Assembly (NCBI GenBank): GCA_963281255.1
Contig: OY725505.1
Span: 2,356,001 to 2,420,000, forward strand
Reading direction: 5' to 3'
Length of the DNA: 64,000 nucleotides
From: Aphrocallistes beatrix
Taxonomy: Eukaryota > Porifera > Hexactinellida > Sceptrulophora > Aphrocallistidae
The position numbers and the translations under genes are program-made. Positions 23,678-36,500 of the stretch are shown in pieces; positions within the stretch are counted from its first letter, which is position 1, and every line of letters starts with the position of its first letter. The notes under the pieces are model-generated. The model did no database searches, was not told the DNA's origin, and saw only the letters and a list, made by a program, of their open reading frames with translations.

Positions 23678-24998
23678 CAAGGGCCATGCCAAAAGTTTCC
23701 GGATTTATGAAAGATAAGATGGCTATATGTCTAATTAAGTTGTTATAATTATTCAAAGTATATTCCATCGCAATCAATACACTTTTGCATTCTCTCAAAC
23801 CATTTTTTGAATACTTCACCCCACTCTTCCTTGTCGATGGTCGAGATCGCTTCAAAATAGGCGTCGACGGCCTCTTCGTCTCAAGAAAATCGTCTTCCTT
23901 TCAACATTGACTTGACTTTTGGAAACAACAAGAAGTCACAGGGGACCAAATCAGGGGAATATGGAGGGTGAGGCAGTAATTGAACCCCTTCCGCCTCCAG
24001 AAAGTCCAAAGTTCGGACGGCTGTGTGGGCTGGTGCATTATAATGATGCCAGAGTAGTCCCCGAGTTCCACACTTTGGACGTCGTTCACGCAATGCTTGG
24101 AGCACGCTAGGAATACAAACCTCGCTATACCATTGCGCGTTTACAGTCTTGCGATCATCAAGTGGAACAGTCTTTATATGACCACTTTTGTTGAAAAATG
24201 ACGCAACCATCTTCTTACCACCGCTCCTAGACCGCCGAATATTGGTGGGGGGTGCGTCATCTTGTGCCTACCATACCATCGATTGCCTCTTTGATTCGGG
24301 ATCGTAATGGTATATCCAGCTTTCATCACCAGTTATTATATCCCAAACTCGCTTTGAACCACCTCCGTTGAATTTCCTGAGCATGAAGTTGCACGAATCC
24401 ACTCGAGCTTTTTTTTTGAATAACTGTTAGAAAATGTGGGACCCAACGCGTAATTAATTTTCTTAGACCCAAATGTTCGTGAATAATTGATTGTACAGCT
24501 GCCGATCCAATGCCGATATACCCTTCTATGTCTTCAATTGTAATCCTTCGATTTTCCTCAACCATAAGAAGTACTTTATCAACTTTTTTAGGCAAAGTCG
24601 CCGTTAAAGGCCTCCCGCTCCGAGCATCATCTTCAAGTGAAGCCCTACCACGTTTGAAGCTAGCATACCATTCATAGACAGTTGTTCTTGAAGGTGCATG
24701 ATCATCAAAACATTTTTTGAGCCTTTCGAAGCAGTTTTGCTGGCTTAAACCATCTTTAAAATCATAATAGATCATTGCTCTGAAATGTTCGCGAGTTAGT
24801 TCCATTAATAAATTAATAATAAATCTCAAAATTGAAAGTGCGAGTTATAAAAATGCGTATAAAATGTGATCAAACAGTGCGATTCTGATAAAATTTGAAA
24901 CTTAAGCTCATACTTTACTATAAAGTATTATCTGTTAACATTAACGTTATGAGAGTAATATAAAGTACCTAATCCGGAAACTTTTGGCATGACCTGCG
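23678..24998 (-). mobile_element. Mariner transposon with full ends, inactive
   Basis: A 1.32-kb element flanked by TA (23676-23677 and 24999-25000). Inverted termini share CATGCCAAAAGTTTCCGGAT. The transposase is on the minus strand and would start MELTREHFRAMIYYDFK near 24805. It has the helix-turn-helix region, GDESWIYHYDPE with the first catalytic Asp near 24,310-24,340, HHYNAPAHTA near 24,040 and YSPDLVPCDFLLFP near 23,930. The second catalytic Asp of the HDNAPAH motif is replaced by Tyr, and the frame is broken near 24,330 between the N- and C-terminal parts, so the enzyme is dead. Length and ends are otherwise those of a complete mariner. Confidence 0.93.
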
Positions 24999-25119
24999 TA
25001 TAGGTTGCTTTGTAGATTGTGAGAGTTTATAACCGAGTTGTGTCATGTCTTGCGATAACAATAATATTATACTGTACTACCGTTACTACCATATATACGT
25101 AATGACGCAAATTTATTAA

Positions 25120-25320
25120 TTTAGGAAAGGGCCCGTATACATGTCAGTCCTGGGTCCGGGTTTTGCTCCTCTCGCAGGCCCAGTCTAGACATCCCACAAA
25201 TGCGTCGCAAATCTAAGTGAGCTTAGTCTGGCACAGTAAACTTACCCAAACCACTTTGCCAGACTATACTCACTTGGCATCGTGGCGTATTTGTGTAATT
25301 TCTGGATTGGTAACTGCTTG
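25120..25320. repeat. Small inverted-repeat element (fold-back MITE)
   Basis: The inverted arms contain gacatcccacaaatgcg...agtctggca facing tgccagactatactcac...gcgtatttgtg. The same design recurs at about 40,312-40,490 (acatcccataaatgcgctgcg against cgcggcgcattgtgggatgt). The two copies therefore define a small repeat family of unknown class. Confidence 0.6.
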
Positions 25321-25332
25321 GAATGAGGCAAA

Positions 25333-25867
25333 TCCTTACTATTAAAACTCGATTAATGTGTATATATATATATCTGTAACGAATTGATTGAAGAAACTGC
25401 CGGTCATAGAAAGCTAATTTTTGGCATGTGGGAGTCTTTTGGCTATGGCTCCAGTAAGTTCTGAGCTCAGATGAAAATGTCGACTCATCATGGAATTATG
25501 ACGTCATTGTCACATTTTAAAAAGTTAAGCAACACAGTTATTCGAGCATAACTCAGCCATTATAGGAGATAGAAGGCTGAAATTTTAATAGAATCTGTAT
25601 ACTAACATGTCTCACATATGATGCAACTACCATCAAAATATGATGACTCATCACTTTGTTATGACGTCATCATTACTCATCAAAATTTTAAAATTTGATA
25701 ATTTTGGTGATTTTTCGTGCGATTTCGATTATAACAGTAGGGCAGATGTATTTAGAGATTTATCCCCCATATAATTAATCAATGGTGACCGCAGGCGACC
25801 GAAGGGAGCCTCCGGCGGACACAAAGTGTCCGCCAGCCGCGCAGCGCAAGCAAGCGAAGCGCGCTTG
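25333..25867 (+). mobile_element. Helitron-like non-autonomous element, family A, copy 1 (complete)
   Basis: It starts A|TCCTTACTATTAAAACTCGAT, followed by a TA microsatellite, then about 480 bp of unique family sequence. It ends with a perfect terminal hairpin CAAGCG-AAGCG-CGCTTG followed by T. It carries two TGACGTCA palindromes (25499-25506, 25662-25669) and one TGACTCA. Complete copies also lie at 40734-41231, 45733-46273, 49451-49991 and 50477-51001. Confidence 0.8.
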
Positions 25868-25937
25868 TTACTGTAATTACATAAACTTTTCAATTTAAGA
25901 CAGTACGTATTTGAATTTTAGCATTAAAATGTGTGAT

Positions 25938-26021
25938 ACAGTGAAACCTCCAATAGTGAACACCTCGATATAGTGAACAAAAACTCTGGTCACAAAGGTG
26001 TTCAGCATAGAGGTATGACTG
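25938..26021. mobile_element. Short pogo/Tigger-type MITE
   Basis: An 84-bp inverted repeat flanked by TA: CAGTGAAACCTCCAATAGTG opposite CAGTCATACCTCTATGCTG (reverse complement of the right end). These CAGT-AACCTC termini are typical of pogo-like elements. Confidence 0.65.
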
Positions 26022-26504
26022 TACATAATTTAATAGCAATCCCAATTCTCAAATAATTATTCAAGCAGTCTACTTGATAACTGCTAGAAAATAATTGCCG
26101 TACCTTAATTAAGTTATTTTGCACTAATCGAGTAATGAATGGATTTCCATTTTCACACCCTTTATAATTGATAATATGATTATGTATAAAAAAATAAAAT
26201 AGCCATATCTCAAAAATACCACTACAAGTAACGATAGAAATAAGTTTGTCAAGTAACGAACGTTGAGTCACGAATTGATATTCCTGTTAGTTTTTGGAGC
26301 ATGGATATCCTCAGAATTACCAACTACTCTTGGGGTCCGAATAAACGCGCCCCCCCCCCCGCTTACTAATTTATGGATTTTCTTCTGACGCCCCAGCGCT
26401 TATTCCAACCCCTCGTTTATTAGATAAATTGACTTTGAGTTGTATCCAAATACATATTTTCATCGTATGTCTTGCATCAATTTTCTTCTGAATTCTATAT
26501 ACTA

Positions 26505-27660
26505 CGGGCGTTCAATAAGTTCGGCCCTACCATATAATTTTGAAACTATTCAGAATATCAAGCTATAATTTTCACATTTTCTCGAAATAATCACCCTTAC
26601 ATTCTACAACACGTTCTAGACGAGTCAACCATTCGAAAAATACATTTTTATAGTCTTCGGGTGGAATGGCTTTTAGGGATCTCCAAACAGCATTTCCTAG
26701 GTCGATCCTGCTCTGAAAATGTTTCCCTGCAAGGTCTTTCTTTAACTTTGCAAAGAGCCAGAAGTCACAGGGAGCTAGATCAGGTGAGTAGGCTGGATGA
26801 TCTAGCTCAATGACTCTCATTCTAGCCAATTCTTCCTTGACCAGCTTTGTCTTATGCGGCCGTGCATTATCGTGCAATAATCTCAGGCCCCGTGTACCTG
26901 ACTTTGGTCTCCGCTCCCAATAATGTTTTTCAACCTCTGATAAGCAACTATTGACGTAAAAGTCCCCTGTGATTGTGCTTCCTTTGGGAATAATTATCTG
27001 AGCAACTGGACCATGTGCATCAAAGAAAATTGAGTATAGGACCTTCTGATCTCTGAAATCTGGCCTCGGGTTAACTGGAGGCCGCTCTCCCTTTAGCACC
27101 CAAACTTTATTTCTTTCCTTGGATTGTGGTTCATTATATCGTATTCATGTCTCATCACCGGTAATGATTTTAGATAACCTTCGTGGATCAGCATCCTGGT
27201 ACTCTGAAAGTAACTTTCGTGCACACATAACCCGACGATCTTTTTGGGCCTTTGTGAGTGAATGCGGGATCCACCTGGAACATACCTTCGTAACATTCAG
27301 TACATCGATAAGGATGGCATGAGCAGTTCCCGTTGAAATCCCCACATGTATAGCTAACTCGTCAACAGTGATATGGGGTCTTCTTCTACCATCCATCCAA
27401 GGTATTCCCACTGGTGACGGCGGATTTGGGGCGCCCGCTCCGATAGTCATCGTCTATCGACTCCTGTCCCTCACGAAAGCGTTTGCCCCACTCCTTCACA
27501 GTGCTATATGAAAGGCTAGCATCTCCATAAACTATTTCCAAGTCTATTAGAATGTCTTTTGGACCAATACCAAGAAGCGTGCGAATTTTGATATAAGCTC
27601 GTTGCTCGAGTTTCAAATTTGATGCCAGCTCAAATGGCATGACCATCATTTCGAACTGGC
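26505..27660 (-). mobile_element. Second mariner-family transposon, broken and end-truncated
   Basis: The left terminus CGGGCGTTCAATAAGTTCGG follows TA. No matching right terminus was found, so that end appears lost. Minus-strand transposase pieces cover most of the protein: a helix-turn-helix N-terminus with SYSTVKEWGKRFREG (27386-27649), ITGDET with the first catalytic Asp (about 27,145-27,170), LLHDNARPHKT with the second (about 26,870) and HPAYSPDLAPCDFWLF with the third (about 26,790). The usual Trp after GDET is a stop codon, and the N-terminal part is split over frames. It belongs to a mariner lineage different from the copy at 23678. This is a defective DNA transposon. Confidence 0.88.
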
Positions 27661-28309
27661 CCCGTGGTGTGTGAAACGCAGTCTTCTCTATATCTTGTGT
27701 TCATGTACCGCACACACGAGTATGCCGACGCGACGTCTAAGGAGGTGAAGTACCTTGCCAGTAAAATATCGAAATGTGAAATTTGGCCCACAATTGAAAA
27801 CATTAGAGCACCCCTGCCCTAGAGTAATAATTATGCACAGTTAGTTTCTACCAATACACAAAGCGGACAAAAGTATTTGCGGATTTTTTCCTACTTGTAC
27901 AATGTGATGGTTAATCATACTTTACCCCAACGGAAATGTGAACTTTGATGCAATGTTTGTATGAGGTGTTAAATGTTGCTGTCTGTATGAAATGTTCGTA
28001 TTTCGTCTGCAAAACCATCCATATTTATTTAATCTAATATTATATCGATCCTCAATAATTCAACATTAGTATCATTTTATAGCAAGGTTGAAACTGATTG
28101 GACCGAATATCAGTATTCATGAATAGTTCCTGAACCGAATACGAATACTGATAATATTCGGGTACTACATAAATCCTAATACTGTGCAGCTGAAATAAAT
28201 AATCTTTAATAAAGGACTGTGAATTGTTATAGTACTGTATATGTTGACCTATTTTACAGATAGTGACTGGATATGATAGGTAAATTAGTTCGAAAATATA
28301 TTATAACCA
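27661..28309. other. Intergenic, no recognisable feature
   Basis: AT-rich sequence. The right part (from about 28,083) is a partial copy of the neighbouring ccgaatac repeat. Confidence 0.5.
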
Positions 28310-28312
28310 AGG

Positions 28313-28494
28313 TTGAGACCGATTGAACCGGATATAAATATTCATGAATATTCCCTAACCGAATACGAATACTGATAATATTCGGTTAGTTCAACCGAAT
28401 ACGCATATTGATACTCGGTTCCCAATCGAATATCAGCTATTTGCCAAATAGTATTTGGTCTAACCGAATATTGAACTATTCGGTTGCAACCTTG
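28313..28494. repeat. Inverted-repeat element rich in CCGAATA words
   Basis: Ends read CAAGGTTGAGACCG and CGGTTGCAACCTTG. The interior repeats ccgaatac, ataatattcgg and similar inverted words. A partial copy lies at about 28,083-28,190. It is probably a small MITE, superfamily uncertain. Confidence 0.6.
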
Positions 28495-28775
28495 TTTCAT
28501 AGTGAGTATGCAAGTCTAATGCAGCGGTTCTTAGCCTGGGGTACGTGATGCATGCACAGTGATGATTATTAAGGTACTAATTAGTGAACGACCGAAGTTG
28601 ATTTCGGTTCGGTTTCGTCCGAATTTTGATATCGATGGGTTTACCAAAATCATATCAATATTGTAATACAAAAACCACCTTTAGTGGCGTTCACTATTTC
28701 CAACACAAAAGGCACCCTTAAACACCTTGCTCGTACATCATTCTCAACCTAAATGTCGGTAATGATGCATTAGGT

Positions 28776-28946
28776 CAGTGGTTCCCAACCTGGGGTCCAT
28801 GGACCACTTAGTGGTACACATAAAATATCAGGGGGTCCACAGGATTCGAAATTTAGTATTACGGTTAATGGGAAGGAGTCCACACTCCACATAATATAGA
28901 AAAATTGCTTTAGGGGGTCCACAGCCAAAAAGGTTGAGAACCGCTG
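28776..28946. mobile_element. hAT-type MITE, copy 2, with perfect 8-bp target duplication
   Basis: Starts CAGTGGTTCCCAACCTGGGG and ends GAGAACCGCTG. The flanks are cattaggt at 28768-28775 and 28947-28954, an exact 8-bp duplication, which fixes the hAT assignment and suggests a fairly recent insertion. Confidence 0.92.
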
Positions 28947-28954
28947 CATTAGGT

Positions 28955-29699
28955 TAATATAACAGTGATTAGTAAATGAAATGGCATTTATTGACTTAAA
29001 AATTAGTAACCGAAATCCGGTTTCGGTATTTCGGTGAATTATAATTTCTGTCGAAATTCGGGATATTGATAAAATCCTAGTTTCGTTCGTTCACTATTAC
29101 AATATAAATAAGATACAATGTTGACCTAACTCCGATAGTACTCAACTTTGCTCATCGTGCAGTAAACACCAAAACAATTGGGGATACGAACTACAAGGTT
29201 GGCCATCCCTGTCCGATTATGTAGTTCATTTCAAGGTTCATTCAGGCATATGCAGCGCGACTACAGAACAGGCAAAAATTTCATAAAACATTTCCTAAAC
29301 TCCTATATCGTGATATTAAAGCATAGGCTAGGCATATGGAAATAATCAGAGGGATGTTTAAGGGTATTTTCTTGGAAATTCTGTATATCGGGGGCGTGAC
29401 GAGACCAGGGCGCACTTACGTACATTAATCCCATTTTATGCTAGATTCAATTAATAACCGGTTAGACGGTTGATGACAACATTTGTACTGTACGGTTATA
29501 CGAACGGTTGATATTTAGGTAAAATTAGATATTTAGTCCCATTAATATGAAATTCAAAGGCTCACCAACTTTAAAAGTACAGCATAGTATATGATTTATT
29601 TGCTATCATTGTTTGAATTTAGTCTTTTGTGAGGGTTTAAACCTATATACGTGAATTGGGTATTAATCTATCCAGTACCTTATCTGGTGAAAATTAGTA
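28955..29699. other. Intergenic, no recognisable feature
   Basis: AT-rich sequence. No ORF, inverted termini or repeat family was recognised. Confidence 0.5.
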
Positions 29700-30091
29700 C
29701 AGTCGAACCTGCTATAACAGCCACTCTATATAGCGGTCACCAATGAACAGTCCCGTCCGAAATTCCATAATGTTGAACCTGTATATAGCGGTCATCTGCT
29801 CAACGCGGCCAGCGGCCACCCGTTTGTAGTCCCTTACTGACCCTAAAACTGTGTATAACGGCCATCACCTTTTTCACCTTTGTCTGTGTTTATTACAGGA
29901 CCTGTTACGAGCGATAAACAAGTTTCATGCAATTACTTCAAGTAATGGATTTCTAAAAAGTTCTATTTATTGCACTATGTTGATACCTTTAGGGGATTAA
30001 GACAATCACATGTATATATATAACGGTCACCTGTGTATAACGGCCAATTTTTTTCAGTCCCTTGGGTGGCCGTTATATACAAGTTCCACTG
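29700..30091. mobile_element. Pogo/Tigger-type MITE, copy 1
   Basis: Begins CAGTCGAACCTGCTATAAC after TA and ends with GTTATATACAAGTTCCACTG. The interior repeats the words 'tataacggcca' and 'agcggtcac'. A second, longer copy lies at 54219-54664. It lies about 450 bp beyond the stop codon of the DSL-GPCR gene. Confidence 0.85.
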
Positions 30092-30242
30092 TCTATGTAA
30101 AATATTTTATTTGCGCGTGTAGCGAACTGACAAAATTTTGATTTGTAGTTAGTTGATGTGCATTATTTTGTCATAGATATATGAAATGCTGTCTTCTCAG
30201 TGATTTTAATTTTACAATAAATATCGAGATATGATAATTTGT

Positions 30243-30248
30243 TTTATT
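30243..30248 (-). promoter_or_regulatory. Candidate polyadenylation signal of the DSL-adhesion GPCR gene
   Basis: AATAAA on the minus strand about 300 bp after the stop codon at 30547-30549. It is in AT-rich sequence, so it could be chance. Confidence 0.3.
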
Positions 30249-30546
30249 TTATCCAGGTCAAATACTCGTATACTCTTTGGATGTAAATTATTCTCTATAT
30301 AATCCTGGCTTTGCATAGCTCCCCATACGAATGTAAGTTGTAATGCATTTTCAATATATTTTAATATATACAAAAGAAAATGTATAAACAGGGAAAAAGA
30401 TGGTATTTACTAACAAATGTATACTAAAATAATTGTACTTTAGCTAATCTAAAGTCTAAACGGATAGTTATATTAACATCTAACTAAATACATAAGGGGG
30501 ATGGATACTAATAACACAGATAAAGTTTCAGATTATTAGAGTCAGG

Positions 30547-33500
30547 CTAATCCATGAACTTTGGTTCGTCCGAATCAATGATTGTTTTTTTCTCACAATC
30601 ATCACTTAAGACCTCATCATTCACAATGGCCACATCTCCAGGTAGCTCAATGCTCATTTCGCCATTAGCATCTCCACAGGTTTCCTTGTTTGCGATGACT
30701 AGCTCCCCAGGTAGCGTCTTGACGGTTTCCGAGGGACTTGTACAATACTTGTCTTCAATTCCAGAGGAGTTATCGTCACTGAAAAGAGAAGGTCGTTTCT
30801 CTATAGGATATTGTTTGCTCATAGTATCAGATGTTTCGTCCATTTCTGAAGGGAAAGGATTGTCAACTTTTGACTCAAGGAAGTTGAGCTCTTCGTAATC
30901 ATTATCGCAAGCTCTGTTGATATGACCCAGTACTGGTTGCTTTGGTACTACTACGTCGGAGAGTTTGCCTTGTTGATAGGGGGTGGCTCCTTCACAACGA
31001 TCTTCTTTAACTTTTTCATCATAAATAGGATTTGAAAAACCTATGTTGCTATTAATAGGTTCCGGTTTTGCGGACGGATGCAAGGGAAGGGGGATTTCTT
31101 CCAAAACATGATCATTTTCGCCATCTTTCGGTTTGCGATTCTTGCAGTTACGGAGTTGAGTTCGAATTGTTTTGTTACGAATGGCGTAGAGGAAAAGAAA
31201 GAGGATGCCCTGAAGTGCAATCAAGCTAGAATAGCCCCACCTATAGTATGGAACTACTACATAGATATCGGCTATAGTGAGAGCCCAAGGAGCCAAAATG
31301 AACGGAGCTAGCATCATATGTCCTGATAGGGCGAAACGTGCGATGCGTACTTGTTCGATTTTTCGAATTGAACAACATCTGAGGATTGAGACTAACATAC
31401 CGATTAATGCTACAAAGAGGATAAAGGCAATAGGTTCAGTCATAGACCAGATGACGGAGCTTTTACTGGAGAACCAACAGTACTTATCTTGAATTCCAAG
31501 ATCTTCCAAATCTAACACCCCGCGGAAAACAGCTAGAGGGATGGGTACAATCCATCCGAGCGCTAATAGAAGGATATGAATCCGTCTTTTCAACTTAATT
31601 AACACAAACCTGAAGCAGATGGCTGCACCTTCAGCCAGGAAACAAGTGGACGAAACGATTGAAAAGAAGTACACAATCTCAGCTATGATATTGCAATTGT
31701 CTCGAATCGGTTGATAGTTTATCAGTCCTATTAGATGGATAGTTACAGAGAGAGTGATGGCAAAACCCAAGCTGAACTGAGCAATGTAGATGTCGCTCTC
31801 TACTAATTTCTTCCCTAGCGAAATCATCATGACGATGGCCAACGTCAAACAAAGCAGAGATATTCCATACACTACATATATGATGTAGGTGAGAATGGGG
31901 TCAACCAGATTTGATTCTAGAATAACATCCTCAAACAGTACCATGAAGGTAGAGAGATGCGTACTGGCGCAGGTGATGGAGTCGTGTGTCATGTTATAGA
32001 CGCTCAGTCCTTGCTCGCTCCATCCCTGCGTGGCGCTATCCCAATAAACACAGTGTGGATTCAAACTGCGCTGTCCGGTGTTTAGAATGGAAAAGTTGAG
32101 GTGAATGGGGTCTTTGAGTTGATTCGGTAAGTTAGTGGCTAGTTCCACCATGGCTAGTGTGCTGGCTGGTTCGTATTCAGCATATGGCCCTGAGGAAGAT
32201 CTGGTTAAAATTTGACCGACCGTCTTGCTGTACAATACTGACACACCAAGTTTTGCATTACTGTCGATAAGGGCGTTGATCAGTGATGGTGGGAACAAGA
32301 TGCTATTCTCCTCGGAGGTGATATTCGTTTGATCGCAATCAGAGAGAACATTAATGGATGTTTTGCTGGTATTAATGTCGATTTCTTTCACCGTGAAATT
32401 GATGTTACTATTTATGAGGGAATCGCACGTGTTATTAGGTGTTTTAATGAATGTTTGAGCACTCAACGTTGAAAATAAGTTCAAGTTTCTGAAAAGGCTA
32501 TTTGTCATATTCTGATAATTGCCTGAGAAGAATTCCACGTTGTTGGTGCTAACGATTGTAGAGAATATGCATAGGAATCTTTCTAATAATGAACGAATTA
32601 GGTTGGATTGGTCTTCAGCATTCAGTTTGCTTATCGAATTGAGGGCATATTCTGTAAGGTTCAGAGACAACATTATCTCTTGGGGACTCATTATCGATCT
32701 TCCACATACAATGTATGCAACATTTCTTAGCACCTCTGTGATATTCTGCGCATTTATCTGAGTTTGTTCTCCAAATACGTCATCATATTGATGTAGATGA
32801 GTGAATAGAGTATCAAATGGTTCCCTCTGACACTCTGTCATATCGGGTGACTTCCAAACTCCTGATTGGGAACATTTGCGAGTTGCGTTTCCGATTACAA
32901 AGGTTGGATCTATGTATTTGCAAGGCATTACTGAGGTTTTGGAATATTCTGTGGCAGGCCATTTTATCAGAGATATGGTTTCGCTTTCACATGTCAACTC
33001 CTTGGCTGGATATTGACAGTACCTACCCTTATACCCAAAGTAACAGGTGCAATCGAATTTGGTGAATCCATCAAGACACTGTCCTCCGTTCTCACACACA
33101 ACGTCTGCACAGTCATTGATATTCACTTCACAGTTCTCCCCATTATATCCGTTTTCACATGAGCAGGCATACTTATCTTGGACTGGATGACATGTTCCAT
33201 GCTGACATGGTTTCTCGAGGCACTTGTTCGGGTATTCACAGTCAGGTCCCAAATACTCACTAGTGCAGAAACATTCATAACTATCTAAGTGATCAATGCA
33301 CGTTCCTCCATTTTGACAAGGGCCTGAGGAACACTCATTCAACTCAAATTCACAGAATCGACCTGAATATCCTGCGTAACAATTGCAAGTAAAGTTGTTA
33401 ATCTCATCAATGCATGTGCCATGCTCGCAATCACGTGATAAGCATTCGTTAATCTCATTCTCACAAATGGTGCCTTCGTAGCCAGGTGAACACTCACACG

Positions 33501-36500
33501 TGAAGTCATTTGTATTTTCAGGTTTGCAAACTGCTCCGTTCTGGCATGGATCTTGTTCGTAGAGACTGAAGTATCCAAAGCATTCGAGTCCCATTGGAGC
33601 TGTTAGAGCTGCAAGGAGTTGGGAGTATGGTCCATAACCAGCACTTGTCATAGCTCGTACTTGAATGCTGTAGAGAGTTGATGCTGTGAGGTTAGTGAGT
33701 CCTATCTCAGTGTTGGTACTGTTGTACAACATGCTGCTTGCATTGGCATTGCTTCCATTATACACAGTCATGAGAGATATTTCGTATTGTATTATCGCAC
33801 CGTTTCTAGACGTTAATGGTAGTTCATTCCATTCCACATGAAACCCAGTTTCGATGTTAACTATCTGTACATATTCGGGAGCAGCAGTTGGATTCGCTTC
33901 TGGCATTGTGATGGTAGCATATGATCTCGGCCCGTTTCCCACAATAGTAGACTGATGAAGACTGAAGTTGTATGTTACACTAGGATGGAGGTCTGTGAAT
34001 GTGTATTTTGTCCTATTGCTCTCAGTATTAATAGCGTGTCTGTCAGTGTCTAAAATGGAACCTTGAAAAGTAATCGTTTGGTGTATTAAAATACCGTTCC
34101 TTTCAACTGAAGGAATTTGAGACCATGTTAGCTGGACCGAAGAAGGAGACAGAACTTCAACAGAAAAATTGCCTGGGGGTACAGTCGGAATATCCTCCCA
34201 AGTTTTAACAGTAAGCAAATTGCACATTGGACTATTTCCAACTACATTGACTGCGAATAAAACAATTGCGTATACAGTATTTGGTTCTAGAGACTCAAGC
34301 GTGACTTCTGTGGTATTAATGGAAATTATCTCAAGTGAATTATTCAAATTGCGTACCCAGTAATGAAGGATGTAATGTAGAATGTTCCCGTTTTGTTCCA
34401 GGATTGGAATGGGTTTCCATGTGACACGAATTTCGTCAGATGCAATAGCCGTCGCATTGACATCTTGAGGAGGAGCAGTGGGAGCTATTGGGAGTGTGGT
34501 AATGTTAATAGCAGTACTGAAAGGTCCAATCCCAACTATCGTCACAGCTGCTAACTGAATAACATAAGGCATCGCCTCTTCCAAGTTTTGGAATGTATAC
34601 TCGGTCACGTTGGTAGTCACTGTCCTATCGTTGATGTGTATTATGTAGCCAGTTATTATTCCGTTCTGATCTTGTTCATTCGGGGCAAACCAGTTCAGTT
34701 CAATCGAGGTTGTATTCGCGATGGAAGATATATACAATGGGGGACTCGTGGGCTTACTTTGTGCCGTTTCAACAGAGAAAACACTACTCGGGCTGGAACC
34801 AGCACTATTGATGGCTTTCACACTGGCTCTGTAACGTGTGTATTCATTCAAGTCACTAACAGTTATCCTAGTACCGCTAGCACCACTGACCCTGTCAAAC
34901 ACAATGACACCTGTTGACTCCTCGGAAACGCTTATTTCATAGCCTGTTAAGGCCCCGTTCTGGACAGATTCCGGCGTGGCAGACCAGACAATGACGAAGG
35001 AAGTAGAGGTGATGGAGTTCACAGAGTGAATGTTTGGACCTTCCGAGGGTGCTGCCTCCAGGGTGGAGAAGTTGAGCGGGGAAGTGTAGGGACCAGTGCC
35101 TGGAGAGGTTTCAGCTGCGATCTTGACTGAGTAACGAGTGTTCGGCATCAATCCCAGTAGTGTGTAGCTGGTCAGTTCAGGGTCTACTTTGATTGTGGAA
35201 TGGAATGCAGAGGTGACCAACTCGTAGTGTTGAAGGATGCCATTTATTGCATCTTCAGACACAGGAGTCCATCCGAGAGTCACAGAAAGTGCAGTTGCAT
35301 TCCTGATATGCAGTGAACTGGGCGCAACTTCTGGGATATCTTGTAAGGTTTGTTCCGTAATAGGCTGGCTTGCTGGACCAACACCAGCCTGTGTTTTCGC
35401 TGCAACTCGCAGGCTATACTGTCGGTATGGTTCCAAGTTAGTGAATGTAACCATGTCTATGTTCTGTCCGACTGACTGCATTGCAGTATAGTTACTGGAC
35501 ACGGCTGTTATTTCAACATCGTACCCAGTGATAACTCCGTTCTGTCCCTGCCTCACAGGAGTCTTCCACATCACTTCAATCGCCGTTGAGGAATGTGCTA
35601 TGGTCGTGACATCAGTTGGTGGACTTGTCGGTGCATCTTCCATAGTTCGAATGGCTATCCAGTTGGTGTATGGCCCAGCTCCAACTGAAGTATAGACACG
35701 GACTTGAATTAGGTATGTTTCATCCGCTTCCAGGTTAGACACGCGGTACTGTGTGACATTGCCCACCTGCATAGTTCTATTGCTCATATCTTCAAGAGTT
35801 CCCGCATAGTGTAACTCATAGGTAGTTATCTGTCCATTGATATCTGCTGCTATTGGAGCATTCCATGTTACCAGAATGGTTTCCATTGAGGCAGTTGCTT
35901 GCAGGTTTCTTGGCGCTCCATCAGGAACATCTTCATGTGTTCTTACCTCTACAGTAATGCTATAAGGTCCCGCACCAATGGTATTATTTGCACGTACTTT
36001 GACTAAGTACCTTTCGTACTCTTCCAAGTTATTGACTGTTATAATAGTTTCGTTTGTTGAATAGAGATGCGTTTGACTGTCGTGTTGTGTACCCTTCACA
36101 CTGACTTCATATCTGAGGATGGCTCCGTTTGCTTGGTCAGCCAAAAGAGGATTCCAGAATATTCTTATACTCGTGTCATGTAGCGCGATAGCGTTTACAG
36201 ATTGTGGATATCCAGTTGGTATATCTTCTTGCGTTTGTTCCTCAATTGCCTCACATGGTCCATCTCCCTCACTGTTAGAAACACATACCACAACCGTGTA
36301 CACTTCTCCTTCCTCTAAACCAGTTAGGACAATATTGGTATTAGTTGTCGTTGCGTTACGTACACGAGTATCGAAATTATTCCCATAATACTGCAGCTTA
36401 TATGCGACTGAGTCGCTATTCTGTTCTCGTATTAGTGGTGGATCCCAACTCAATGATAGAGAGGTAGTCTGTACGGAATCAATTGTCAGATCGATAGGCG

